64,000 nt of DNA from Duganella radicis (lineage in GTDB: Bacteria; Pseudomonadota; Gammaproteobacteria; Burkholderiales; Burkholderiaceae_D). Shown here piece after piece: positions 41,094 to 47,975 of this stretch. The position numbers and the translations under genes were made by a program. The notes under the pieces are model-generated. The model was not told the origin of the DNA. It worked only from the letters and a program-made list of their open reading frames with translations, and ran no database searches. The stretch lies in NCBI RefSeq assembly GCF_009720825.1, contig NZ_WNKY01000010.1, positions 1-64,000 on the forward strand, given 5' to 3'. Every line of letters starts with the position of its first letter. Position 1 is the first letter of the stretch.

Positions 41094-41489
41094 ATGACCG
41101 TTTTAGACACTGGACCGTTTTACCATGGTACGAAAGCTGATTTGCAGGTCGGTGATTTTCTGACTGCCGGTTTCAGATCCAACTATGACGACAGCGTGGT
41201 GATGAATCACATCTATTTCACGGCCCTGCCGAAGGGGGCCGGACTTGCTGCGGAAATCGCCAAGGGGAATGGCAAGCCTCGCGTCTACATTGTTGAGCCA
41301 GCCGGGGAGTTTGAGAATGATCCCAACGTCACCGATAGAAAATTCCCAGGTAACCCGACGCGGTCGTACAGGTCCAAGTCGCCTTTAAAAATTGTCGGCG
41401 AGCTCGACAGCTGGGAGCTCTTCGATTCCGAGTTCGTGCAAAATCTCAGAAGCCGCGTTGCGGCAGGCATGGGAGAAATTATCAATTAG
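41094..41489 (+). CDS. arr: Arr-type (rifampin) ADP-ribosyltransferase
   Basis: 131 residues from the ATG at 41094, with GGAG seven bases upstream. GPFYHGTKADLQVGDFL, MNHIYFTA, and DPNVTDRKFPGNPTRSYRS then PLKIVGE match the Arr family; the His, Tyr and Asp of the NAD-binding triad known from Arr-ms are all present in these motifs. Known members inactivate rifampicin by ADP-ribosylation of its C23 hydroxyl with NAD. Chromosomal Arr proteins occur widely in environmental bacteria. It lies between a macrodomain gene and a DUF488 gene. Confidence 0.93.
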   Translation: MTVLDTGPFYHGTKADLQVGDFLTAGFRSNYDDSVVMNHIYFTALPKGAGLAAEIAKGNGKPRVYIVEPAGEFENDPNVTDRKFPGNPTRSYRSKSPLKIVGELDSWELFDSEFVQNLRSRVAAGMGEIIN

Positions 41490-41499
41490 TGGGTGGAGC

Positions 41500-41886
41500 A
41501 TGGCGATACGTATCGTTCGGTTGGGCACGGAGCGTGCCAAAGATGAAGGCGTTCGCATTGGCACGGTGCGTCGTCCGCCGCGAGGTGTGCCCAAGGCCAA
41601 GTTCGCTTCGGATAATTGGTACGATGTTTGGTATCCGAATTTGTCGCCCAGCGCGGAGACCATGCAGCTGGGGCTGCATGCCGAAACACCGGCGCAGTGG
41701 AACAGTTTCGTACGCAAATACAAGGCCGAGATGGCAGAGCCCGAAGCCGCCCATTCTATCGCGCTGTTGGCGACACTCTCACATCAAACCAATTTTTCAG
41801 TCGGTTGCTATTGTGAAGATGAGTCCCGCTGCCACCGTTCAATCCTGCGCGAGCTTCTCATCAAGGCTGGCGCCAAAATGACATAG
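41500..41886 (+). CDS. DUF488 family protein
   Basis: 128 residues from the ATG at 41500, 10 bases after the arr stop, with GGAG just upstream. The N-terminus reads MAIRIVRLGTERAKDEGVRI, a later part WYDVWYPNLSPS, and the signature CYCEDESRCHRSILRELL matches the DUF488 C-terminal Cys/His site. DUF488 proteins have no established function. The frame is open upstream inside arr, but that part does not match the family. The tight gap implies co-transcription with arr. Confidence 0.87.
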   Translation: MAIRIVRLGTERAKDEGVRIGTVRRPPRGVPKAKFASDNWYDVWYPNLSPSAETMQLGLHAETPAQWNSFVRKYKAEMAEPEAAHSIALLATLSHQTNFSVGCYCEDESRCHRSILRELLIKAGAKMT

Positions 41887-41890
41887 TTGT

Positions 41891-42181
41891 CTAACGATTT
41901 CTGAGGCGTCGGCGAGCGTGGATCACGGCCAGGATGTTGATCGTATCCAGTTCGATACGATAGATGAGCCGGTAATGGAATACGATGCGTTGACGCAGGT
42001 TTGCATCGTTCGCTTCGGGAACAACTGCGCCTAAATGGGGAAAGCGATCCAAGTCATCAGCAACCGCCAGAATCTTTTTGACTACCCTGGATGCATTTGA
42101 TTGCGAGTCCTGGGCGATACGATCAGCAATCGCTTCTATATCCTCGGTCGCGGAATCGGACCATATTATCTGCCTAGCCAT
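41891..42181 (-). CDS. ParE/RelE-superfamily toxin
   Basis: 96 residues from the ATG at 42181. SDSATEDIEAIADRIAQDS at the start and the core FPHLGAVVPEANDANLRQRI then FHYRLIYRIE are the ParE-type fold. RelE-superfamily toxins act on ribosome-bound mRNA or gyrase; the ParE-like C-terminus (RRRLRNR) suggests gyrase. It overlaps the upstream antitoxin gene by 16 bases, normal for such modules, and is convergent with the DUF488 gene. Confidence 0.88.
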   Translation of the reverse strand: MARQIIWSDSATEDIEAIADRIAQDSQSNASRVVKKILAVADDLDRFPHLGAVVPEANDANLRQRIVFHYRLIYRIELDTINILAVIHARRRLRNR

Positions 42182-42354
42182 TTGCTGAGGCGCTGCTTCA
42201 CGTCTTCTTGCGAAAGTGAACCACCAGCTTTGATACGTTCCTCGCTGTTCTTGACCTTTGTGAGGACGTAAAGATGGTATTGAATGTCGTCGAGCGAGCA
42301 GTCGTCCGGCAACGAATCCAGAAGGCTGATGACTTGTTGCTTGGCGGGGGACAT
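42166..42354 (-). CDS. Antitoxin of the ParE-type module
   Basis: 62 residues from the ATG at 42354, set by GGAG seven bases upstream; in-frame ATGs further upstream have no ribosome site. Sequence: MSPAKQQVISLLDSLPDDCS, then DDIQYHLYVLTKVKNSEER. This resembles small antitoxins paired with ParE-like toxins, with a helical N-terminus and a C-terminal toxin-binding part (QEDVKQRLSKWLGR). It precedes the toxin in the same direction, as expected for autoregulated modules. Confidence 0.8.
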   Translation of the reverse strand: MSPAKQQVISLLDSLPDDCSLDDIQYHLYVLTKVKNSEERIKAGGSLSQEDVKQRLSKWLGR

Positions 42355-42447
42355 GTTCTTCTCCGATTGAATGCGTTCCATGAACTTTAGTATAGCTCCA
42401 GTCAATGCCATTGACCGACCTCACTATATTTGCCGGAACAATCTGTC

Positions 42448-43113
42448 TTACCTGAGGTCGTCCGTGTAGAAGTAGATGGTGCCTTTGATGGCATCACAGC
42501 GGATGTGCAGGGCGGTGGCGAATTCCGCTGGTGTGGGTTCGCGCAGGGCTTGCTTGATGAGGGTGATGGACTCGGTCGAGGCGCCCGGCGCGGCGCGGTA
42601 GGCCAGGATGTGGTCGTAGTCGGGGCGGCTGTCGATTTGTTTTATCAGGTAGCGTTGTTTGCCGCTGCCGATCTGCATGTAGGTGGCGGTGCCGTTGGCG
42701 CCGGTCTCTGGCGACAGTTTGCGAAACATGAGCACTTTGTCGACCACGATGGTCGATGCCGCGTACTGCGTTTTGCCGCCTTGTTCGAAATGACCCAGCA
42801 CCAGATCCGCTTTGAAATGCTTGAGCGGCGAGGGCGCTTGCGGGGCCAGGCGCGAGAGTTCGAATTTTTCTGGCGCGATGGTCCACAAGGCGGTCTTGCC
42901 GTCGAGGCGGCGACGCAGTGCGGCGTCGGTGACGGGATCGGCGACGTGCACTTGCAGCACCACTTGATAATCATGTGGCGCATGGAACATCGGCAGGTGC
43001 GACGCATACAGGCCCTCTTTGCCGCCGAACAGGGCCATGCCGTGTTCGCCGTAGGTGGCGTCGGCAGCGTGGGCGCTGCCGGCCAGCAGTAATGCAAGCA
43101 GTGCCGTCTTCAT
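42448..43113 (-). CDS. Exported protein of unknown function
   Basis: 221 residues with a clear signal peptide (MKTALLALLLAGSAHA) and a mature part of mixed alpha/beta character, with KTALWTIAPEKFELSRLA and TYMQIGSGKQRYLIKQID. No named family was recognised. The ATG overlaps the stop of the upstream oxidoreductase gene (ATGA), so both are translationally coupled on the minus strand. The linkage suggests a periplasmic role under the same regulator, but no specific activity can be stated. Confidence 0.75.
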   Translation of the reverse strand: MKTALLALLLAGSAHAADATYGEHGMALFGGKEGLYASHLPMFHAPHDYQVVLQVHVADPVTDAALRRRLDGKTALWTIAPEKFELSRLAPQAPSPLKHFKADLVLGHFEQGGKTQYAASTIVVDKVLMFRKLSPETGANGTATYMQIGSGKQRYLIKQIDSRPDYDHILAYRAAPGASTESITLIKQALREPTPAEFATALHIRCDAIKGTIYFYTDDLR

Positions 43114-44129
43114 GCGCGCACCAGCAGTTTGCCGAGGTGGTCGCCGGTGAACAGCGAATTCAGCGCCGAGGGAAGTTGTTCAAAGCCGTCGATCACGGTT
43201 TCTTCGAAGATGATTTCGCCCGCCTTTACCCATGGGCCGACGATGCGGATCATTTCATCCATGCGGTGCAGGTAGTCGCGCGCCAGCAGGCCCTGGATGG
43301 TGGCGCGCTGGTACAGCATGTGGTGCAGCAGGCGCGGGCCGAGTTCCGGCGTCTCCAATCCGCCGCTGTATTGGCTGATCTGGCCGCAAATGACGATGCG
43401 CGCGCGGCGATTGATCAACGGGATGACGGCGTCCGTCACCATGCCGCCGACGTTGTCGAAGTAGACGTCCACGCCACCAGCGAGGCGTTTGATTTCCGCG
43501 CCCAAGGCATCGGCATTGGCAAACGCTTTGTAGTCGATGGCCCAATCGGCGCCGAGCTTGTCGCGCAGCCATGAGCACTTGGCTGCGCCGCCGGCGATGC
43601 CCAGCACGCGCGCGCCGTGGCGCTTGGCGAACTGCACCACCAGCGATCCCACCGCGCCAGCCGCGCCGGACACGACCACCACTTCACCCGCATGCGGCTT
43701 GCCCGACTCGGTCAGGCCAAACCATGCGGTGCGGCCGGGCATGCCCAGCACGCCGAGTGCGGTGGTCACTGGCGCAACCTCGGGATCGATGCGCTTCAAG
43801 CCGCTGGCGTGCACGCGGGCGTGGGTTTGCCAGCCGGTGTAGCTTTGCACCCAGTCGCCTTCGGCAAAGCCGGACGCCTTCGACGCCAGCACTTGCGCCA
43901 CCACGCCGCCTTGCTGCACCGTGTTGAGCGGATGCGGTTCGGCGTCGTAGGTCGGCTTGCTCGACTGGCCGATACGCATGTAAGGATCGACGCTGAAATA
44001 GCGCGCTTCAATCAGCACTTCGCCATCGGCCAGCGTGGTGTCCAGCGCTTGTTCGACGCGTTCGTAGTGGTCGGTGGTGATCTGGCCCGCCGGCTGGCGG
44101 CGGTAGATCCATTGTCGGTTCGTGATCAT
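43110..44129 (-). CDS. NADP-dependent medium-chain oxidoreductase (CurA/leukotriene-B4-dehydrogenase-like)
   Basis: 339 residues from the ATG at 44129. Early motif RYFSVDPYMRIG, then YTGWQTHARVHA, the MDR nucleotide-binding SGAAGAVGSLVVQFAKRHGA near residues 150-170, and DVYFDNVGGMVTDAVIPLIN identify the zinc-free leukotriene-B4-12-hydroxydehydrogenase group. These enzymes reduce enones or alkenals with NADPH. The gene is divergent from a LysR regulator, which is likely to control it. Confidence 0.92.
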   Translation of the reverse strand: MITNRQWIYRRQPAGQITTDHYERVEQALDTTLADGEVLIEARYFSVDPYMRIGQSSKPTYDAEPHPLNTVQQGGVVAQVLASKASGFAEGDWVQSYTGWQTHARVHASGLKRIDPEVAPVTTALGVLGMPGRTAWFGLTESGKPHAGEVVVVSGAAGAVGSLVVQFAKRHGARVLGIAGGAAKCSWLRDKLGADWAIDYKAFANADALGAEIKRLAGGVDVYFDNVGGMVTDAVIPLINRRARIVICGQISQYSGGLETPELGPRLLHHMLYQRATIQGLLARDYLHRMDEMIRIVGPWVKAGEIIFEETVIDGFEQLPSALNSLFTGDHLGKLLVRA

Positions 44130-44205
44130 AGTCGTGGAATGGTAAGATGACGGGCTTGTCCAGTAAAGCAACTTAAACTCACTTTTCGTATCCCATCAGG
44201 AAACT

Positions 44206-45108
44206 ATGAATCTCAGCGATTTGCGCATTTTCGTCAGCGCGGCGCGCCGGCCTTCGCTGGGCGCGGCGGCGCTGGAGATGCATCTGACGCCGTCGGCCGT
44301 GTCCAAAGCCCTCAAGCGACTGGAGGACGAATTGGGCAAGCCGCTGTTTGATCGCAGCAGCAAGCAACTGGTGCTCAATGACAGCGGCCAGTTGCTGCTG
44401 AAGCGCGCACAGACCTTGCTGGCGCTGGCCGACCAGGCCAAGGCTGATCTGATGGGCGAGCAGGCCGCCATCGATAGCCGCATCGGCGGTCCGGCCATCC
44501 TGCTGTGGCGGCACGGCCAGATGCTGTCGCGAGCGCTGAGCGCGTATCCGGAAGCCAGCCTGCGCATGCAGGCCATGTTTGAAGACGAGGCATTGGCCGC
44601 GTTGGCGCGTGGCGATATCAACGCCGCCATCGTCACCAGCGATGTGATCGAAGGACGTGGCGAGCATTGGTCGGACGAGTGGGAGGTTACGCGATTGGGC
44701 AGCGTCACGCTGCATCTGATGGCGGGCAAGGCGCATCCGCTGGTGAAGGCGCGCAAGTTAAAAGCCAGCGCGGCGCAGGTGTTGAAACATGATTTCGCCT
44801 GCCCGTCGCGCTCGATGTTCTGCGGCGTGCAGCGCGGCGCGCATTCCGATGGCTGGCGCGACGATCAACTGCCGCGCAAGATCCGCTACTGGACCGACGA
44901 CCTGCAATTGTTGCTGACGCTGGTGAAGGCAGGGCAGGCATTGGCCTATCTGCCCGACTTCGCGCTGGCCGACAGCGAACTGCGCCGCATCGAGGTCACC
45001 GACTGCGCCTTTGAATGCGTGGAGCAGGTGGCGCTGGTGTGGAATCGCGCGCGGGCCGGCGCCTGGCAGCGTGAATTGGCCGAGTCACTTGCCGGATACA
45101 ACTCGTAA
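44206..45108 (+). CDS. LysR-family transcriptional regulator
   Basis: 300 residues starting MNLSDLRIFVSAARRPSLGA. The helix-turn-helix contains ALEMHLTPSAVSKALKRLED near residues 25-44, with the LysR substrate-binding domain following. CAGGAAACT precedes the ATG. It is transcribed divergently from the CurA-like oxidoreductase and probably controls it, as is usual for this arrangement. No second target is evident in the window. Confidence 0.92.
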   Translation: MNLSDLRIFVSAARRPSLGAAALEMHLTPSAVSKALKRLEDELGKPLFDRSSKQLVLNDSGQLLLKRAQTLLALADQAKADLMGEQAAIDSRIGGPAILLWRHGQMLSRALSAYPEASLRMQAMFEDEALAALARGDINAAIVTSDVIEGRGEHWSDEWEVTRLGSVTLHLMAGKAHPLVKARKLKASAAQVLKHDFACPSRSMFCGVQRGAHSDGWRDDQLPRKIRYWTDDLQLLLTLVKAGQALAYLPDFALADSELRRIEVTDCAFECVEQVALVWNRARAGAWQRELAESLAGYNS

Positions 45109-45212
45109 CTTTTCTTACGGAACTGTGGTCGTCTTGCTGTGAAGCGGCCGCGTTGAATGCTCAGGAACGCTGATGAACAGCGATCTGCCAACCCAAGAAA
45201 AGGAACATAGTC

Positions 45213-45692
45213 ATGAAAACCAAAACCCTGATGATTACCGGCCTGCTTTCGATGATCAGTGCTGCCGCCTTCGCGCAGACGCCAGTGGCCCAGGTCCACC
45301 AAGACAACGTGCAGATCATCCAGGACAGTCAACGGATTCATCAAGACAACCGCGAGATCCAGCATGACAACGCTGTGATCGCGGTCAAGAAAGGCGAGGT
45401 GGCCGCAGGCAAGCAGGAACTGCGTGCTGAGAAGCACGAGCGCAATGCCCTGGCCCGCGCTGAGAACGCCGAGCTGAAGAAAGGCGATCTGGCCGGCGCC
45501 CGTCAACTGGATCAAGCCCGCCGCGACGAGCAGCACGCAATCAATCAGCAAAAGCATGAAATCCGGCACGATGAGAAAGTGATCGCCCATAAAAAGGCGG
45601 ACAAGCAGGAAGCCAAGCTGGCGCGCCATGAAGACAAAGCGGAGCGTCACGAAGACAAGGTCAAGCGCGATCACGACGCCGGCAAGATTTAA
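45213..45692 (+). CDS. Small exported charged protein with HQDN repeats
   Basis: 159 residues. Signal peptide (about 1-21, ending AAFA) is followed by short imperfect repeats of the form HQDNxxI (VHQDNVQIIQDSQRIHQDN, then HDNAVI) and a long, very charged helical region rich in His, Lys, Glu and Asp (AKLARHEDKAERHEDKVKRD). This suggests a periplasmic coiled-coil, possibly metal-binding or chaperone-like. No family is named with confidence. AAGGAACATAGTC provides the ribosome site. Confidence 0.72.
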   Translation: MKTKTLMITGLLSMISAAAFAQTPVAQVHQDNVQIIQDSQRIHQDNREIQHDNAVIAVKKGEVAAGKQELRAEKHERNALARAENAELKKGDLAGARQLDQARRDEQHAINQQKHEIRHDEKVIAHKKADKQEAKLARHEDKAERHEDKVKRDHDAGKI

Positions 45693-45710
45693 TTGCGATT
45701 TCGGCAAGAA

Positions 45711-45739
45711 AAACCGGGCGCCTTCAAAACGTCCGGTTT
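45711..45739 (+). terminator. Possible weak terminator after the HQDN gene
   Basis: AAACCGG (45711-45717) pairs with CCGGTTT (45733-45739) around a 15-base loop. The following T-run is short. A TATATT a few bases later may serve the next gene. Confidence 0.35.
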
Positions 45740-45759
45740 AGTGCTATATTGAAGGGATC

Positions 45760-46245
45760 ATGACTGTTACGCTCAACACTGTTACCTCCAATGCGGCTTA
45801 CCAGCCGTATGTGCCGACCGTCTCCCCGGCGCCGTCGGCCGCGGCCTTGTCGTCGCAGGCGGTGAGCTTGTCGGCGCAGTCGGCGGTGGTGGCTTCGCTG
45901 GGCGCGTCGACCGGCGCCACGGTGTACACGCCGAGTGGTTTGCTCACTGCCTTGCAGCAGGCGGGCACGGTGGAAGAACCGGTCAGCGTGCCGGAAGAAG
46001 GCAGCAATGTTGATACTTCCACCACGGCGCAGCAGGCGCTGGACCAGGGCATTGTCTCCACGCTGGCGACCAATCCTTCGGCGTCCGGCATTTACACCGG
46101 CGCCGGCACTGTTAGCGGCGCGCTGTCTGAACAAGCCGCCGCCAACTGGGCGGAACTGCTCAAAACCAATCCCAATCTGGCCAGCACGGTCGTCTCCAGT
46201 TCCTATGACATGGGCCTGGTCAGTTCGCTTTCCGTGACCGCGTAA
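45760..46245 (+). CDS. Ala/Ser/Thr-rich hypothetical protein
   Basis: 161 residues with no recognisable family, low complexity in the first half (SSQAVSLSAQSAVVASLGAS), then TTAQQALDQGIVSTLATNPS and NWAELLKTNPNLASTVV. No signal peptide or membrane helix is obvious. GAAGGGATC precedes the ATG. It lies in its own unit between the HQDN protein and a chemoreceptor. Composition resembles flagellar or secreted structural proteins, but this is a guess only. Confidence 0.65.
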   Translation: MTVTLNTVTSNAAYQPYVPTVSPAPSAAALSSQAVSLSAQSAVVASLGASTGATVYTPSGLLTALQQAGTVEEPVSVPEEGSNVDTSTTAQQALDQGIVSTLATNPSASGIYTGAGTVSGALSEQAAANWAELLKTNPNLASTVVSSSYDMGLVSSLSVTA

Positions 46246-46275
46246 GCACTTGGGCGTTTGCTGTGGTAAACTATT

Positions 46276-46312
46276 GATTCTTTAGGGTAATCGTACTTCT
46301 TCTACCCGAATC
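46276..46312. repeat. Nested inverted repeat upstream of the chemoreceptor gene
   Basis: GATTC (46276-46280) pairs with GAATC (46308-46312), and inside it GGGTA (46285-46289) pairs with TACCC (46303-46307). This two-part hairpin lies 59 bases upstream of the ATG. It could be a leader structure or a regulator site; no riboswitch class was recognised. Confidence 0.4.
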
Positions 46313-46370
46313 GCAGTTTCAATTGTGGTCACGCTTCTTTAATTCCCTAGCCTTCACGGGCGCATTCATC

Positions 46371-47939
46371 ATGAAAAATTTGAAAATTGGCACGCGCCTT
46401 GCGGCGGGCTTTGGCTTGGTATTGGCGTTGATGATCTTGATGACGGTGATCGGCATCCGTCACATGCACACGGTGGCCTCGGCCACGCGCGACATGATGC
46501 AGCAGCCGCTGGCCAAGGAGCGCATGATTTCGGACTGGTATCGCCTGATCCACACCAGCGTGCGCCGCACGTCGGCCATTTCCAAGAGTTCCGATCCTTC
46601 GCTGGGACCGTTCTTTGCCGAAGAGACGGCCGCCTCCACGGCCGAGGTGAACAGTTTGCAGAAGAAGGTCGAGCCGCTGCTGGCAAGCGATGAGGAAAAA
46701 GCCATCTTCACCGGCATGATGGACAACCGCAAGCGCTACCTCGCCTCGCGCGACGCCATTGTCGCGCTCAAGAAGGAGGGCAAGTTTGAAGAAGCGGCCG
46801 AGGTGCTGGACAAGCGCTTCACGCCGGATGGCAAGGCCTATCTGGCTTCGCTGAGCAGTCTGCTGGATTTGCAGCGCAAGAGCATCGACGCCAATGCGGA
46901 GCGGATTGAAGCGCTGTACGAGAGCAATCGCACCTTCATGGTGGTGTTTGGTCTGGTGGTGCTGGCGCTGGGTGTGATGTGTGCGTGGCGCCTGACGCGC
47001 GGCATTACTGTGCCGCTGAGCCAGGCGGTGGATATCGCCGTGGCCGTGGCGCACAAGGATCTGACCTCGCATATCGAAGTCAGCAGCACGGACGAAACCG
47101 GCCGGCTGCTGGACGCTTTGCAGAAAATGAATGACGGCCTGATTGGCATCGTGAACGAGGTGCGCAATGGCACCGAAAGCATTTCGACCGCGTCGAGCCA
47201 GATCGCCGCCGGCAATCTGGATTTGTCGGGTCGTACCGAGGAACAGGCCTCCAGTCTGGAAGAAACCGCGTCGTCGATGGAAGAGCTGACCCAGACCGTG
47301 AAGCAGAACGCGGACAATGCGCGCCAGGCCAACCAGTTGGCGGTGAAGGCTTCGGAAGTGGCGCAGCGCGGCGGCGGCGTGGTGTCGGAAGTGGTGGATA
47401 CCATGGAAGCCATCACCGGCTCGTCGCGCAAGATTGCCGACATCATCAGCGTGATTGACGGCATCGCCTTCCAGACCAATATCCTGGCCTTGAATGCGGC
47501 GGTGGAGGCGGCGCGTGCCGGCGAGCAGGGCCGCGGTTTCGCGGTGGTGGCGTCGGAAGTGCGCAACCTGGCGCAGCGCAGCGCGGCGGCGGCCAAGGAG
47601 ATCAAATCGCTGATCGACGATTCGCTGGAGAAGGTCGATGCCGGCAGCAAGCTGGTGACGCAGGCCGGCAGCACCATGCACGAGGTGGTCGACAGCATTC
47701 AGCGCGTGACCGACATCATGGGCGAGATTACTTCGGCTTCGCTGGAGCAGAGCAGCGGCATCGAGCAGGTGAATCAGGCCATCGGCCAGATGGATCAGGT
47801 GACGCAGCAGAACGCGGCGCTGGTGGAGGAAGCCGCAGCCGCGGCGTCCTCGCTGCACGATCAGGCCGATGCGCTGACGGCGATTGTGGCGGTGTTCAAG
47901 CTGCAAGAGGCGCCGGCGGGCCGCTTGCAGCTGCGCTAG
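46371..47939 (+). CDS. Methyl-accepting chemotaxis protein, four-helix-bundle type
   Basis: 522 residues from the ATG at 46371. TM1 near 7-27 and TM2 near 190-210 enclose a four-helix-bundle periplasmic domain, followed by a HAMP domain and signalling domain with [20 protein letters not shown] and [20 protein letters not shown]. Length and domain order are like E. coli Tar/Tsr. The C-terminus (GRLQLR) lacks a pentapeptide docking site. The ligand is unknown. No linked che genes occur in the window. Confidence 0.93.
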   Translation: MKNLKIGTRLAAGFGLVLALMILMTVIGIRHMHTVASATRDMMQQPLAKERMISDWYRLIHTSVRRTSAISKSSDPSLGPFFAEETAASTAEVNSLQKKVEPLLASDEEKAIFTGMMDNRKRYLASRDAIVALKKEGKFEEAAEVLDKRFTPDGKAYLASLSSLLDLQRKSIDANAERIEALYESNRTFMVVFGLVVLALGVMCAWRLTRGITVPLSQAVDIAVAVAHKDLTSHIEVSSTDETGRLLDALQKMNDGLIGIVNEVRNGTESISTASSQIAAGNLDLSGRTEEQASSLEETASSMEELTQTVKQNADNARQANQLAVKASEVAQRGGGVVSEVVDTMEAITGSSRKIADIISVIDGIAFQTNILALNAAVEAARAGEQGRGFAVVASEVRNLAQRSAAAAKEIKSLIDDSLEKVDAGSKLVTQAGSTMHEVVDSIQRVTDIMGEITSASLEQSSGIEQVNQAIGQMDQVTQQNAALVEEAAAAASSLHDQADALTAIVAVFKLQEAPAGRLQLR

Positions 47940-47975
47940 TCGCCGTCGTTTCGGCCTTCGCCGGAATGACGTGCT

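Noticed and set aside
46261..46300. Possible sigma-28 flagellar promoter for the second chemoreceptor
   Set aside because: A TAAA is followed by exactly 15 bases, but the next element (GGTAATCG) does not match the sigma-28 -10 GCCGATAA.
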